Notes: a model not told the origin generated them from the letters alone. DNA of 64,000 nt from Candidatus Stackebrandtia excrementipullorum (GCA_019113825.1 DXGR01000135.1:1-64000); one strand, 5' to 3'. Shown: positions 26,325-36,712, counted from the first letter of the stretch. Numbers and translations are program-made.

Positions 26325-27275
26325 ATGGGCAAGAAGGTCACCGTCGTCGGCGCCGGCTTCTACGGAGCCACCACCGCGTTGCGGCTCGCCGAATACGACG
26401 TGTTCGAAACCGTTGTTCTGACCGACATCATCGACGGAAAGTCCGAAGGCCTGGCACTGGACATGAACCAGTCCCGGTCCATCGAAGGGTTCGAGACCAG
26501 AATCGTCGGCAAGACCACCGGCGTCGACGGCTCCGGCTACGAGGTCATCGAAGGCTCCGACATCGTCGTGATCACCGCGGGCCTGCCGCGGAAACCCGGC
26601 ATGAGCCGCATGGACCTGCTCGAGGTCAACGCCAAGATCGTCCGAGGCGTTGCCGAGAACGTCGCCAAGTTCGCGCCGAACGCCGTCATCATCACCGTGT
26701 CCAACCCGTTGGACGAGATGACCGCGCTGACCCAGATCGCCTCGCAGTTCCCGAAGAACCGGGTCATGGGCCAGGCCGGGATGCTCGACACGGCGCGGTT
26801 CACCAACTTCGTCGCCGAGGAACTGGACGTTCCCGTCTCCTCAGTCAAGACCCTCACGTTGGGCTCGCACGGCGACACGATGGTGCCCGTCCCGTCACAG
26901 TGCACCGTCAACGGCAAACCGCTGGCGGACGTCATGGACGCAGACAAGATCGAAGAACTCGTGGTCCGCACCCGCAACGGCGGCGCCGAAGTCGTCGCGT
27001 TGCTGAAGACCGGGTCCGCGTACTACGCGCCGTCGGCCGCCGCCGCTCGCATGGCCAAGGCCGTTGCACAGGACTCCGGCGAAGCCATGCCGGTGTGTGC
27101 CTGGGTCGACGGTGAATACGGTGTCTCGGGTGTCTACCTGGGCGTCGTCGCCGAGATCGGAGCCGAGGGCGTCAAGAAGATCGTCGAGACTCCGCTCACC
27201 GACACCGAGCTGGCCGGCCTCACGGAGGCCGCCGAAGCCGTTCGCGCCAAGCAGGCCGACGTCGCGCAGATGTAA
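26325..27275 (+). CDS. mdh: NAD-dependent malate dehydrogenase (LDH-like class)
   Basis: Predicted 316 aa. Rossmann motif VVGAGFYGATTA near residue 10, the substrate loop GLPRKPGMSRMDLL with two arginines that mark malate rather than lactate specificity, the NAD region VSNPLDEMT, and the catalytic His in LTLGSHGDTMVP near residue 185. This is the LDH-like MDH type rather than the cytosolic long type. ATG at 26325 has AGGAG 6 nt upstream. It converts malate to oxaloacetate in the TCA cycle and ends in a strong terminator. Confidence 0.94.
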   Translation: MGKKVTVVGAGFYGATTALRLAEYDVFETVVLTDIIDGKSEGLALDMNQSRSIEGFETRIVGKTTGVDGSGYEVIEGSDIVVITAGLPRKPGMSRMDLLEVNAKIVRGVAENVAKFAPNAVIITVSNPLDEMTALTQIASQFPKNRVMGQAGMLDTARFTNFVAEELDVPVSSVKTLTLGSHGDTMVPVPSQCTVNGKPLADVMDADKIEELVVRTRNGGAEVVALLKTGSAYYAPSAAAARMAKAVAQDSGEAMPVCAWVDGEYGVSGVYLGVVAEIGAEGVKKIVETPLTDTELAGLTEAAEAVRAKQADVAQM

Positions 27276-27290
27276 TCGTCGTTGAACGAC

Positions 27291-27323
27291 ACCGGCACCG
27301 GCTCGTATCGGTGCCGGTTTTTT
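27291..27323 (+). terminator. Intrinsic terminator of mdh
   Basis: Perfect 10-bp stem (27291-27300 with 27309-27318), 8-nt loop and a run of six T at 27318-27323. It begins 15 bp past the mdh stop and is the most canonical terminator in the window. Confidence 0.88.
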
Positions 27324-27387
27324 CGTGTCCCGCACACCGACGGCAACGCGTGGTCCAGCAAAGTGACCGCACCGCCCGAGACGGCGG

Positions 27388-28698
27388 CTACTCGTCGTGC
27401 CCCCGATCGTTTCCGTTGCGAGGGGGTTCAGCATCGTCGTGCATCCCCAACCACTCCTTACGGTCCCGTTTCGGCCGGGGTCCGGGCCCGGCCGGTTCCG
27501 CGATCGCCGACGCGGGCGTGATGTCGTCGGACAAGTCCTCTGGCGCGAAGCGCCGTACCGTAAAGGCCGCGAGGATGGTCGTCAACGGCACCGCCGCGAT
27601 CAGACCCATCGTGCCGACGATGCTACGCACGATCTCCTCGGCGATGATGGGTGACGTCACTACGGTTCCCAGGGGCCGGTCCGCCGCCGCGATGAGAATC
27701 AACAACGGCAACGAAGCCCCGGCATAAGCCAGGATCAACGTGTTGACCACCGACGCGATATGACTCCTGCCGATACGCGCAGCCGACCGGTACAGCTGCA
27801 ACGGACGCAGCTTCGGGTTGGCACGGGCCAGTTCCGTGACCGCCGAGGCCTGCGTCACCGTGACGTCGTCCAGGGCTCCCAGCGAACCGATGAGTATCCC
27901 GGCCAACAACAGGCCCTGCATGTTCACACCGTGAAACGCCGCCAGGAAGTTCGAATCGTCGTCGGCGATACCGGTCAAGCGAGTCATCTGCACTGCGAGC
28001 GCCGACAACACACCTGTCAGGACGAGGCTGGTCAACGTACCGATGACGGCGATCGTCGTGGCGGTACTGAACCCGTGCGTCAAATACAGGACCGCCAGCA
28101 TGATGACGCAGGCGCCCACGATGGCCACCAGCAGCGGCTGTTCACCCGACAGAATCGCGGGAACGATGAACAGCAACAGCACGACGAAGGTGGCGGCCAA
28201 ACCGACCAGCGCCAAAACCCCTCGCCACCGCCCGAAGGCGACCACGGCCAACGCGAACGCGATGCCCAGGATCCACAGCGGCATCTCACGGTCGTGGTCG
28301 ACGATGTGGTGGGAGTACTCGCCTTCCATGCTGTCGGGCAGGTGGATCAGGACGACGTCGTCACCCAGATCGACGTACGGCGCGTTCGCACCGTTGGGAA
28401 GATTGGTGACGACGAGCTCACCCGTCTCCAGCTCCACCGACACCTGGCCGCACCGGGTCGGCGCGTCCGGGTTGTTCTCCATCCCGGGGATCTCTGGACA
28501 CTCGTGCAGTGACAGACCTACGACCGTACCGCTGATCTCCTCGGCCGCTTGCGATGCGGTGTCCGGGGTCTCCCCCGGCCACAGCAGAACCATTCCCACC
28601 ACACCGATGAGCGCCGTGGGAATGATGATCCACAATGCAAACCGAATGGCCGTACGTCCCGGTTTCACGGGGTCGCCGTGACCGTGGCCTGCGCCCAT
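27388..28698 (-). CDS. YibE/F family membrane protein
   Basis: Predicted 436 aa. One N-terminal membrane helix, an extracytoplasmic domain of about 110 residues (TVVGLSLHECPEIPG, then an acidic stretch), and then eight or so membrane helices. Family landmarks are FGRWRGVLALVGLAATFVVL, GFSTATTIAVIGTL, GSLGALDDVTVTQASAV and AYAGASLPLLILIA. YibE/F proteins are polytopic with unknown transport function. I start at the ATG at 28698, preceded by GAGGACACG; the longer in-frame N-terminus is arginine-rich and looks non-coding. The C-terminal 50 residues are cytoplasmic and charged. Confidence 0.85.
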   Translation of the reverse strand: MGAGHGHGDPVKPGRTAIRFALWIIIPTALIGVVGMVLLWPGETPDTASQAAEEISGTVVGLSLHECPEIPGMENNPDAPTRCGQVSVELETGELVVTNLPNGANAPYVDLGDDVVLIHLPDSMEGEYSHHIVDHDREMPLWILGIAFALAVVAFGRWRGVLALVGLAATFVVLLLFIVPAILSGEQPLLVAIVGACVIMLAVLYLTHGFSTATTIAVIGTLTSLVLTGVLSALAVQMTRLTGIADDDSNFLAAFHGVNMQGLLLAGILIGSLGALDDVTVTQASAVTELARANPKLRPLQLYRSAARIGRSHIASVVNTLILAYAGASLPLLILIAAADRPLGTVVTSPIIAEEIVRSIVGTMGLIAAVPLTTILAAFTVRRFAPEDLSDDITPASAIAEPAGPGPRPKRDRKEWLGMHDDAEPPRNGNDRGHDE

Positions 28699-28934
28699 AC
28701 TTCGTGTCCTCTCACATCGACCACCGCGTAACCGCCTGCGGCGTACGGCGCAACGCAGACGACGCCAGCTCATGTTACGCACCGATCGCGCGGCCACGGG
28801 CGGTGCGCACCACGGTGACACGCGCAAGACAGCGAAACCCGAACAACGGCAAAAGGACGGTCGGCCACCATGGCCGAAGCGATGCAGCGCATCGGCGAAC
28901 CATTCGGTGACCGAGGCAGACCCGCCGCCGCAGG

Positions 28935-30488
28935 TCAGTGCGAAAAATGCCTCACGCCGGTGAAATACATCGTGACGCCCGCGGCCTCGGCGGCGGCGAC
29001 AACCTCCTCGTCACGAATCGAACCCCCAGGCTGGACGACCGCACGCACACCAGCGTCGAGGAGAACCTGTAGACCGTCCGCAAACGGAAAGAACGCGTCG
29101 GAGGCGGCAAACGAACCGGCCGCGCGGTCCCCGGCCCTCGAGACGGCAAGCCGCGCCGAGTCGAGTCGGTTCACCTGTCCCATGCCGATCCCCACCGTGG
29201 CCAGGTCCTTGGCCAGCAGAATCGCGTTCGACTTCACCGATCGCACCGCCCACCACGCGAACCCGAGATCGGCCAGCTCACCGGTCGACAACGCCGGTCC
29301 GGAAACCAGACGCCACCGGGCCGGATCGTCACCTTCAGCGGTCACCCGGTCCGGTTCCTGCCCCAACGCGCCACCGGAGACGAAGCGGTACTCGACCGCC
29401 TGAGGCGCCCATTCGGGTGCCCGCAGGATGCGTAGATTCTTCTTGGCGCGCAGAATCTCCAGCGCCTCGTCCTCATACGCGGGAGCGACGATGACCTCGG
29501 TGAACACATCGGCGACCTGCCGCGCCATCTCGGCGCCGACCTCCGTGTTCACGGCGATGACACCGCCGAACGCACTGACCGGGTCACACGCATGAGCCTT
29601 ACGGTGCGCCTCCGCCGCGGTCTTCGCCGTGGCGATGCCGCACGGGTTGTTGTGCTTGATGACTGCGACACACGGATGGGTGAAGTCGTTGGCTGCGCGC
29701 CATGCCGCATCGGCGTCCACATAGTTGTTGTACGACATGGGTTTACCGTTCAGCTGCTCGGCTTGAGCAAGACCGTCGGGTGACTGGGGATCGTCGTACA
29801 GTGCAGCCGCTTGATGCGGGTTCTCCCCATATCGGAGGTCGACAACCTTTCGCAACGGCGTGGCGGCGAACGGAGGAAGCCCTTCCGAGGTCGACCGGTT
29901 AAGCCAATCGGCGACCTGCGAATCGTACGTGGCCAGGTGTGCGAAAGCCTTGGCCGCCAGGACTCGGCGCTGCGGTTCGGTGAACCCACCCTGCTCGACC
30001 GAGTTGAGAACCTGTCCGTAATCGGACGGCTCGACGACCACCGCCACATTGGCGTGGTTCTTCGCCGCGCCCCGCACCATCGACGGGCCGCCGACATCGA
30101 TCTGCTCGATCGTCTCCTCGAACTCGGCGCCCGCGGCGAGCGTTTCCGCGAACGGGTACAGGTTCACGACAAGAAGGTCGAACGCGGCGATGCCGAACTC
30201 CTCGAGCTGCGCCACATGCGACTCCTTGCGCAGGTCGGCGAGCAGGCCCGCGTGAACAGCCGGGTGCAGTGTCTTGACCCTGCCGTCGAAGGCCTCGGGA
30301 AAACCGGTCAGGTCCTCGACCCTGGTCACCGGTACCCCGAGATCGGATATGGCCGCCGCCGTACCGCCGGTGGACACCAGTTCGACGCCGGCCGTGTGCA
30401 GGCCAAGCGCCAACACGTCCAACCCGGCCTTGTCGTACACGCCGATGAGGGCGCGCTTCACGGTTTTGCGAGCGTTGACGAAAGTCAC
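28935..30488 (-). CDS. purH: Bifunctional AICAR transformylase / IMP cyclohydrolase
   Basis: Predicted 517 aa, full length. An MGS-like IMP cyclohydrolase domain (residues 1-140, with [18 protein letters not shown] and [10 protein letters not shown]) is followed by the AICARFT domain, with [13 protein letters not shown] near 220, the catalytic Lys-His pair in VIKHNNPCG near 260, and SDAFFPF plus [11 protein letters not shown] near the C-terminus. It catalyses the last two steps of IMP synthesis. GTG at 30488 has AGGAGAG 6 nt upstream. A ZTP riboswitch lies in its leader, so it should be induced when 10-formyl-THF is short and ZMP accumulates. Confidence 0.95.
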   Translation of the reverse strand: MTFVNARKTVKRALIGVYDKAGLDVLALGLHTAGVELVSTGGTAAAISDLGVPVTRVEDLTGFPEAFDGRVKTLHPAVHAGLLADLRKESHVAQLEEFGIAAFDLLVVNLYPFAETLAAGAEFEETIEQIDVGGPSMVRGAAKNHANVAVVVEPSDYGQVLNSVEQGGFTEPQRRVLAAKAFAHLATYDSQVADWLNRSTSEGLPPFAATPLRKVVDLRYGENPHQAAALYDDPQSPDGLAQAEQLNGKPMSYNNYVDADAAWRAANDFTHPCVAVIKHNNPCGIATAKTAAEAHRKAHACDPVSAFGGVIAVNTEVGAEMARQVADVFTEVIVAPAYEDEALEILRAKKNLRILRAPEWAPQAVEYRFVSGGALGQEPDRVTAEGDDPARWRLVSGPALSTGELADLGFAWWAVRSVKSNAILLAKDLATVGIGMGQVNRLDSARLAVSRAGDRAAGSFAASDAFFPFADGLQVLLDAGVRAVVQPGGSIRDEEVVAAAEAAGVTMYFTGVRHFSH

Positions 30489-30544
30489 GAATCTCTCCTA
30501 CAGGCAAACTGCGGCGCCCGTGGGCCACCGCCGTACGGTCACGT

Positions 30545-30643
30545 GAAGCCCAGGCGTTCGACTTCCAGTCTCCTGTTCGGATGTCGCTCCCCGGTGGTAC
30601 CCCACCCTCGGCGTGTCACACGCCTTCGCGCCAGTCGCGACAC
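30545..30643 (-). promoter_or_regulatory. ZTP (pfl) riboswitch in the purH leader
   Basis: On the minus strand the segment shows the pfl motif in order: GTGTCGCGACTGGCG (30643-30629), a lineage insert hairpin GGCGTG/CACGCC, GGTGG/CCACC closing into ACCGGGGAGCGACAT, and after a linker the 3' pseudoknot strand CGCCTGGGC (about 30556-30548). GTGTCGC pairs with GCGACAT as P1. These are established hallmarks of riboswitches that sense ZMP/ZTP and turn on purine or folate genes. The expression platform should lie in the 55 bp before the purH GTG, where a G+C hairpin (about 30508-30530) could form. Confidence 0.9.
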
Positions 30644-30659
30644 GAGAACGATAACAACC

Positions 30660-31265
30660 TCACCCGAGGGTGACTCTGCGACCGTCCACCTGCCAGCCAC
30701 GCCTCACCATGTCACCGACGGTGTTGACGAGCTGTTCACGTTCGGCGACCTTGATGCGCTCGCTCAACGTCTCCTCGTTGTCGTCGTCGAGGACCGGCAC
30801 CGGGACCTGCGCGATGATCTGGCCGGTGTCCATACCGTCGTCGCACAGGAACAACGTCGCACCGGTGACCTTGACGCCGTACTCGAGCGCCGCGGCGGGC
30901 CCACGCATACCGGGAAACGACGGAAGCAGCGAATTGTGCGTATTGATGTAACGCCCCTTGAAACGCCGTAGAAAACTTCCGCTCAACAGTTTGAGGAATC
31001 CCGCGGACACGACCAGGTCGGGTGAGAACCGGGAGACCGACATGGTCATCGCCTCGTTCCAGGCCTCACGGTCTTCGAAGTCACGCACTTTATGGACAAA
31101 TGTGGGTATCCCGGCGCGTTCGGCTCGCCTGAGACCGTCGATGCCCTCCCGGTCGGCGCCGACACCGACCACCATCGCGCCGTAGCCCGGATCAGCCGAA
31201 GCGTCCATAAGGGCCTGCAGGTTCGTCCCCGAACCCGAGATGAGTACCACCAGCCGCGTCGTCAT
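30660..31265 (-). CDS. purN: Phosphoribosylglycinamide formyltransferase
   Basis: Predicted 201 aa. SGSGTNLQALMDA binds the phosphoribosyl substrate, NTHNSLLPSFPG holds the catalytic Asn/His pair (near residues 105-117), and GATLFLCDDGMDTGQIIAQ contains the conserved Asp. It formylates GAR using 10-formyl-THF in purine synthesis. The next gene on the strand is purH, separated by a riboswitch leader, so purH is controlled separately. A DUF6350 gene lies 51 bp upstream, a common actinobacterial neighbour. Confidence 0.95.
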   Translation of the reverse strand: MTTRLVVLISGSGTNLQALMDASADPGYGAMVVGVGADREGIDGLRRAERAGIPTFVHKVRDFEDREAWNEAMTMSVSRFSPDLVVSAGFLKLLSGSFLRRFKGRYINTHNSLLPSFPGMRGPAAALEYGVKVTGATLFLCDDGMDTGQIIAQVPVPVLDDDNEETLSERIKVAEREQLVNTVGDMVRRGWQVDGRRVTLG

Positions 31266-31316
31266 AGATTCCACCCGCCACATCGCACGCGTCACTCTAA
31301 CTTTTCCCGGCGCCCC

Positions 31317-32597
31317 TCACTCTTCGGGATGGGAATCAAGCCGACGGCCCGTGGACATTCGAACGACCAGGGCACCCAGAAGCACCGCGGCCCCCACCTC
31401 GACCGCCATGGTCGCAGAGGTCTCCAGCATGGGCGCCCCCACCGTCATCCCGCCGACCGCGCCCGCGGTGACGAACACGAGAAGGGCCACCGCAAGGGCC
31501 ACCGTCACCGTCGCGGTCAACACCGCACCCAGCAGCGGCCACATGCGCAGGTCACGAGACCGCAGCGCCAGCTGAACACCGTAAAAGACTCCGATGGCGG
31601 GTGGAATACCCAACAGCAGAGTGCCCCAGGTGCCCAAGGGGGCCGTCGGCACCGCACCGAACAACGGCAACGGCGGCAACACCGTCGGCAAATCCACCGC
31701 GATCACACGGACCGATGTTTCGGCACCGACCGAGAACCCCGGTCCCGAGAGGTACGCCAGCGCCCACACCCCCACGGTCGGCAGGTACACCAGGCTCAAA
31801 ACTCCCACCGCGATACCCGCGACACCGAAACCGTCGGCGATCTGTACAACCGCACCACCCGACGACGCCATCCCGACGCCCATCACCAACAGCCCGGCGG
31901 CAAGCGCCAGCATCGTCGACAACAGCCCGGTGCGCATGCCGCGTCGCAACCACACGGGGAAACGGTGCCACAGCAGATGGCCGCCGCCGGACTCGATCAA
32001 GGCGCCCAAGGCGGCGAAAACGATCGCCAGGATCGCGCCGTTGACGGCGGCGCGCCACGGCTGCACCGATACCGCGTCGCTGTCGACGAGGAACGCCACT
32101 ATCGTCACCATGCCCGTATAACACACGGTCACCGCCAATGTGGACGCACGAACGGCCGCGAAGTCCCGTCCGTTGACGGCGCGAACCGTGTGGGCTCCGG
32201 CCCTGACCAGCCGCCAACTCACCGCGGCGATCAAAATCAGCGGGGCGACCGCCAGGGTCCCTCCGGTGATCTCGACCGGAACATCGTGTCCCAGCAGCCA
32301 CGCCGCGCCGGCAAACCGGGCGACCTGATTGACCGGCTCGGTTCGACCCGCCGTCCACCACACGGTGATCACCGTGACCAGAATGGGCAGGAACACAACC
32401 AGACCGTTCCAACCGCTGGTCGCCACCGCGGCCGCGAACACGCCACGGGTCCGGGCGGGTATCAACGGCGATACCGCCACCGTCTCGCGTTGCACTCCGC
32501 GGGCACGACCGTTACGAACCGTCTGCCGGGGCACCGCGACGGTCTCACGTTGCCTACCACGGCCATCGGTCAACCGGGGATCGCGCTCGTCATTCAT
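31317..32597 (-). CDS. DUF6350 family polytopic membrane protein
   Basis: Predicted 426 aa with about ten hydrophobic helices, glycine- and alanine-rich. Its position immediately upstream of purN is typical of the DUF6350 family. The cytoplasmic N-terminus carries a short internal repeat, QRETVAVPRQTV and QRETVAVSPL, twice within 25 residues. The start is placed at ATG 32597 (MNDERDP); a few upstream in-frame codons are possible. Function unknown. Confidence 0.78.
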   Translation of the reverse strand: MNDERDPRLTDGRGRQRETVAVPRQTVRNGRARGVQRETVAVSPLIPARTRGVFAAAVATSGWNGLVVFLPILVTVITVWWTAGRTEPVNQVARFAGAAWLLGHDVPVEITGGTLAVAPLILIAAVSWRLVRAGAHTVRAVNGRDFAAVRASTLAVTVCYTGMVTIVAFLVDSDAVSVQPWRAAVNGAILAIVFAALGALIESGGGHLLWHRFPVWLRRGMRTGLLSTMLALAAGLLVMGVGMASSGGAVVQIADGFGVAGIAVGVLSLVYLPTVGVWALAYLSGPGFSVGAETSVRVIAVDLPTVLPPLPLFGAVPTAPLGTWGTLLLGIPPAIGVFYGVQLALRSRDLRMWPLLGAVLTATVTVALAVALLVFVTAGAVGGMTVGAPMLETSATMAVEVGAAVLLGALVVRMSTGRRLDSHPEE

Positions 32598-32660
32598 CGT
32601 TGACAAGTTTGGCATGATCGCCGACGACAAACCCTTCGGTGGACATACGGCGCGGCCGAA

Positions 32661-33638
32661 TCAATCCGTCGGGTACAACGCGAACGGGTCTATACGCTCC
32701 GCCGCCTCAAACGACAGGTTCGTGTGGACCATGACCTCGGCGGTGGAATGGAACGGACCGTTCTCACGCCGCCACTCCACAATCTGCTCGGCGACCTGGC
32801 GTGTCATACCCGGAATGGTCATGAGATACACCATCGGTGCGGCGTTCACGTCCATGAGACCACCGTCGTCGTAGGAGCGTCGAAGGTCGGGACGCCCGAT
32901 CCGCAGTTCCCGTGCTTTAACCGGGTCCTCGGCGACGATACGCCGGGCCACCTCACGCAGTTGACGGCGCGTATCCGACTGAGCCATCGACAACCGTTTC
33001 CGCACCTCGGTGGTCCTCGACGCCTGCTGGTGCTCGATTCGTCGCACCAGTTTCTCGGTTGCATAAAAGACGTGTGCCGCCCCGACGGCCATGTTGATCA
33101 GCATGAACACCAAAGACAGTGCCAGGAACGGGAAACCGATCGCGAACCCGAGAGCCACCACGAACGCCGAAGCCACGTATGCGGTGATCCAGGGCCACTG
33201 ATTCCTCGCCTTCTGTCGCCTTGCCACATACCCGACGATGGGACCGGCGGCGAACCCGAGGGTGAGCAGAACGATCGCGCTCGCTCCCAACCCCCAGGCG
33301 GCGGCCCGTTGCCTTGCCGTGGCCCAGTAAGGCGACGACGACGGCACCGAAGCCGACCTTTGCATCTTCGGAGTCGAGTGAGCCGCCCCCGACACGATGG
33401 TGCCCATGCGCTCTCGCAGTTGGCCCGTAGTGAGGACCGGAATACTCGCGGCCATCGCACGGGTGACCCTGTGGTCGTCGGCGGGGACGGTACGGTCCAC
33501 GACGACGAACGTGACCGCGGCATCGAAACGTTGCTTCAGTTCCGCGCCCGCGGAGTGCAGAAGCCTCCGGGCCTGCTGGGTGGGTTCTCCGTCTCCCAAC
33601 ACGAGCACCCGCGAGCCGGCAAGGTTCGGTTCGGTCAT
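32661..33638 (-). CDS. Membrane protein with BRCT-like N-terminus and C-terminal helix-hairpin-helix domain
   Basis: Predicted 325 aa. Residues 5-75 resemble a BRCT-like fold (SRVLVLGDGEPTQQARRLLHSAGA... FVVVDRTVPADDHRVTRAMAASIPVLTTGQL). Three membrane helices occupy about 110-195, then a basic coiled coil, and residues about 255-320 form a ComEA-type double helix-hairpin-helix (MDVNAAPMVYLMTIPGMTRQVAEQIVEWRRENGPF). The last part normally binds DNA non-specifically. The combination suggests a membrane-tethered DNA-associated protein; no precise role can be given. It lies downstream of sucD after a strong terminator. Confidence 0.72.
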   Translation of the reverse strand: MTEPNLAGSRVLVLGDGEPTQQARRLLHSAGAELKQRFDAAVTFVVVDRTVPADDHRVTRAMAASIPVLTTGQLRERMGTIVSGAAHSTPKMQRSASVPSSSPYWATARQRAAAWGLGASAIVLLTLGFAAGPIVGYVARRQKARNQWPWITAYVASAFVVALGFAIGFPFLALSLVFMLINMAVGAAHVFYATEKLVRRIEHQQASRTTEVRKRLSMAQSDTRRQLREVARRIVAEDPVKARELRIGRPDLRRSYDDGGLMDVNAAPMVYLMTIPGMTRQVAEQIVEWRRENGPFHSTAEVMVHTNLSFEAAERIDPFALYPTD

Positions 33639-33824
33639 AGGGCGTGGCTTTCAACGTACGTTGGTGGGGCGATCTTGATGTTAACGCGGAACAACCACTC
33701 CCCGGCCGGATAAGCGTCACGGACCGTACATCGACCGGTTCGGGTGCGTTTGACGACCTTTTGGGGGTTACCTTCCGCCGCGTACACGATGGTCCGAGCG
33801 TCCGACGAAAACGTGCACGGCGCG

Positions 33825-33868
33825 TCGAAGGCCCCGCACACACGGTCTCGTGTGTGCGGGGCCTTCGA
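33825..33868 (-). terminator. Terminator downstream of sucCD
   Basis: Perfect 18-bp stem (33825-33842 with 33851-33868), 8-nt loop, 24 bp past the sucD stop. This is the longest perfect hairpin in the window. No T-run follows on the minus strand, so it may also act as an mRNA-stabilising end. Confidence 0.75.
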
Positions 33869-33892
33869 CAAACCGCCAAGCGGCGAGTGAAC

Positions 33893-34780
33893 TCAGAGTC
33901 CCTTAACGACGTCGCGCATGAGGCGGGCCGTCTCGGAAGGGGTTTTACCGACACGAACACCTGCGGCGCCCAGCGCCTCGGCCTTTGCATCGGCGGTACC
34001 CGCCGAACCGGAGATGATGGCGCCTGCGTGACCCATCGTCTTTCCCGGAGGCGCGGTGAATCCGGCGATGTAGCCGACCACGGGCTTCGTCACGTTCGCC
34101 TTGATGTACTCGGCGGCACGTTCTTCGGCGTCTCCACCGATCTCACCGATCATGACGATCGCCTCGGTCTCGTCGTCCGCCTGGAACGCCTCGAGACAGT
34201 CGATGTGAGTCGTTCCGATGACGGGGTCGCCACCGATGCCCACACACGAGGAGAAACCGATGTCACGCAGCTCGTACATCAACTGGTAGGTCAACGTACC
34301 CGACTTCGACACCAGACCGATCTTTCCGCTGCCGGTGATGTCGGCCGGGATGATTCCCGCGTTCGACTTACCGGGGCTGATCACGCCGGGACAGTTCGGA
34401 CCGATGATCCGAGTCGTGTTGTTCTTGGCCTGCGCGTGCGCCCAGAACCCGACCGAGTCGTGCACCGGGATTCCCTCGGTGATCACCACGGCCAGCGGGA
34501 TTTCGGCGTCAACGGCCTCGACGACCGCGTCCTTGGCGAACTTCGGCGGAACGAACACCACGGTGGTGTCGGCACCGGTTTCGGCCATCGCGTCGGCGAC
34601 CGACGCGAACACGGGCAGCGACGTACCGTCGAAGTCCACCTTGGTGCCGGCTTTGCGCGGGTTGACGCCGCCCACGACGTTGGATCCGGCTGCGAGCATG
34701 CGACGCGTGTGCTTGGTGCCTTCGGCGCCGGTCATGCCCTGGACGATGATTTTGCTGTTCTCGTTCAGAAAGATAGCCAC
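33893..34780 (-). CDS. sucD: Succinyl-CoA synthetase subunit alpha
   Basis: Predicted 295 aa. CoA-binding Rossmann domain ([22 protein letters not shown]), [17 protein letters not shown] near residue 115, the [15 protein letters not shown] segment near 205, and the phosphorylated active-site His in [10 protein letters not shown] near 245. It forms the TCA-cycle enzyme that makes succinate and a nucleoside triphosphate. GTG at 34780 sits 1 bp after the sucC stop with AGGGAG upstream, so the subunits are translated together. Confidence 0.95.
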   Translation of the reverse strand: MAIFLNENSKIIVQGMTGAEGTKHTRRMLAAGSNVVGGVNPRKAGTKVDFDGTSLPVFASVADAMAETGADTTVVFVPPKFAKDAVVEAVDAEIPLAVVITEGIPVHDSVGFWAHAQAKNNTTRIIGPNCPGVISPGKSNAGIIPADITGSGKIGLVSKSGTLTYQLMYELRDIGFSSCVGIGGDPVIGTTHIDCLEAFQADDETEAIVMIGEIGGDAEERAAEYIKANVTKPVVGYIAGFTAPPGKTMGHAGAIISGSAGTADAKAEALGAAGVRVGKTPSETARLMRDVVKGL

Positions 34781-34781
34781 G

Positions 34782-35960
34782 TCATGCTCCCTTGGCTGCC
34801 AGCTCGGCGGCCCGGTCGGCCGCGCCATCCATCGTGTCGACCCGAGTCACCAGCGGATGGGCCGCCTCGTCCAGGATCGAGCGGCCAAGCTCGGCGTTGT
34901 TGCCGTCCAGGCGCACCACCAGCGGCTTGTCCACGGTCTCACCGCGTTCGGACAGCATGTTCAATGCGCCCACGATGCCGTTGGCGACCTCGTCGCATGC
35001 CGTGATACCACCGAAAACGTTCACGAAAACGCTCTTGACGGCGGGGTCCGACAGCACGACCTCCAGGCCGGCGGCCATGACGGCGGCCGATGCGCCACCG
35101 CCGATGTCGAGGAAGTTCGCGGGCTTGACGTTGCCGTGTTTCTCACCGGCGTAAGCAACGACATCGAGAGTGGACATGACGAGTCCGGCTCCGTTGCCGA
35201 TGATGCCGACCTCACCGTCGAGCTTGACGTAGTTGAGGTCCGCCTTCTTCGCGCGTTGCTCCAGCGGGTCGATCGAGGCGGAATCCTCGAGCTCCGCGTG
35301 GTCGGGGTGACGGAACGCCGCGTTCTCGTCCAACGTCACCTTCGCGTCCAACGCCAGAGCGCGACCCTCCGGGGTACGCACCAGCGGGTTCACCTCGACC
35401 AGCGTCGCGTCCTCGGCCACGAACGCCTTCCACAGCTTGACGACCATGTCGATCAGCTGGTCCTTCAGGTCGGCGGGGAAGCCGGCCCGGTCGACGATCT
35501 GCTCCGCGACGGTGGCGTCCACACCGGTCAGCGCACTGATCGGCAGCTTGAGCACCTTGTCGGGGGTTTCCTCCGCGACCTGCTCAATGTCCATTCCGCC
35601 TTCGGTCGACGCAATGCACAGGAAGGTGCGGTTGGCGCGATCCAGCAGGAACGAGAGGTAGTACTCCGAGTCGATGTCGGCGGTGATCGTGATCATCACC
35701 TTGCCGACCTTGTGCCCCTTGATGTCCATGCCCAGGATGTTTCCGGCATGTTCACGGGCCTGCTCGACGTCATCGGCAAGTTTGACGCCACCGGCTTTTC
35801 CTCGGCCGCCAACCTTCACCTGGGCTTTGACGACAACGCGTCCGTTAAGCCGTTCGGCGAGGCCTACCGCCTCGTCGACGGTGGTGGCCACGCCGCCGTC
35901 CAGCACCGGCACACCGTGCCGGGCGAACAGGGCGCGTCCCTGGTATTCGTACAGGTCCAC
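34782..35960 (-). CDS. sucC: Succinyl-CoA synthetase subunit beta
   Basis: Predicted 392 aa, full length. [19 protein letters not shown] opens the ATP-grasp domain; [26 protein letters not shown] near residue 200, and [11 protein letters not shown] plus [33 protein letters not shown] in the C-terminal ligase domain. GTG start with AGGAG 13 nt upstream. On the minus strand a TTGACA-like hexamer lies about 40 bp upstream, but no convincing -10 is seen. It heads the sucCD operon. Confidence 0.95.
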   Translation of the reverse strand: MDLYEYQGRALFARHGVPVLDGGVATTVDEAVGLAERLNGRVVVKAQVKVGGRGKAGGVKLADDVEQAREHAGNILGMDIKGHKVGKVMITITADIDSEYYLSFLLDRANRTFLCIASTEGGMDIEQVAEETPDKVLKLPISALTGVDATVAEQIVDRAGFPADLKDQLIDMVVKLWKAFVAEDATLVEVNPLVRTPEGRALALDAKVTLDENAAFRHPDHAELEDSASIDPLEQRAKKADLNYVKLDGEVGIIGNGAGLVMSTLDVVAYAGEKHGNVKPANFLDIGGGASAAVMAAGLEVVLSDPAVKSVFVNVFGGITACDEVANGIVGALNMLSERGETVDKPLVVRLDGNNAELGRSILDEAAHPLVTRVDTMDGAADRAAELAAKGA

Positions 35961-36231
35961 TGTTTGAAGTCCGCTCCTGTCGTGTCAACGTTGACGGGAC
36001 CCTTGCCCGGTACCGGTGACCGGACGAGACCTTGCAGCAAGGCCGCCGTCGACAAGTCGGGCGATGGGCACCTCGGGCCTCACCAGCCGAACCGGTTGGT
36101 GGCACGATGGCACAGGAGTCCCATCCAGGCAGCGTATCGCCGACGGGCGCACCGGTTTCCGCCCGGGTACACGGGGTGGGGTATTTCACGTCGCCGGATC
36201 AAGCGAGAGACACCTGCCTTATGGCGCGGCT

Positions 36232-36687
36232 TCAACCGGTCAGACGGGCCTTCACCAGACCGGCGACGACCTTCCCGTCGGCACGTCCGGCCAATGTGGC
36301 CTGTACAGCTTTCATGGCCTGCCCCATCTGCCTCGGTTCGCGGAAACCCTCGTCGTCGAGGACCCGGTCGACGATGTCGACGATCTCGTCGTGCGTCAAC
36401 GGTTGCGGCAGGTAGGCGACCAGCACCGCCTCCTCGGCACGTTCACGCGCCGCCTGATCGGGACGGCCACCGTTCTCGAACGCGTCCGCGGCCTCCTTAC
36501 GCTGCTTGGCCTGCTTCGCGATTACCTTCTGCACCTCGTTGTCGGACAATTCCCGCACCGACGCACCGGAGACCTCGGCATTACGGATCGCGGTCATCAC
36601 CATCCGCAGTGTGTTCAAGACCAACTCGTCACGGCTTTTCATCGCCGCCTTCATGTCGGTTTCCAGCCGGGTCTTCAGAGAGCTCAT
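36232..36687 (-). CDS. GatB/YqeY domain protein
   Basis: Predicted 151 aa, the normal YqeY length. SSLKTRLETDMKAAMKSRDELVLNTLRMVMTAIRNAEV and EAVLVAYLPQPLTHDEI...GFREPRQMGQAMKAVQATLAGRADGKVVAGLVKARL match the family, which shares the tail domain of GatB amidotransferase. The cellular role is not settled. It is divergent from the metallophosphoesterase gene with only 25 bp between start codons. Confidence 0.88.
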   Translation of the reverse strand: MSSLKTRLETDMKAAMKSRDELVLNTLRMVMTAIRNAEVSGASVRELSDNEVQKVIAKQAKQRKEAADAFENGGRPDQAARERAEEAVLVAYLPQPLTHDEIVDIVDRVLDDEGFREPRQMGQAMKAVQATLAGRADGKVVAGLVKARLTG

Positions 36688-36712
36688 GGCATAACAAACT
36701 ACCGTGGGGACC

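Noticed and set aside
31317..32597. Short DNA repeats encoding QRETVAV in the DUF6350 N-terminus as a CRISPR-like array
   Set aside because: There are only two degenerate copies within a coding frame. No CRISPR array or cas gene is seen anywhere in the window.
31092..32603. 503-codon open frame on the plus strand
   Set aside because: Antisense to the DUF6350 membrane protein; the translation is mostly Arg, His, Gln and Pro with no domain.
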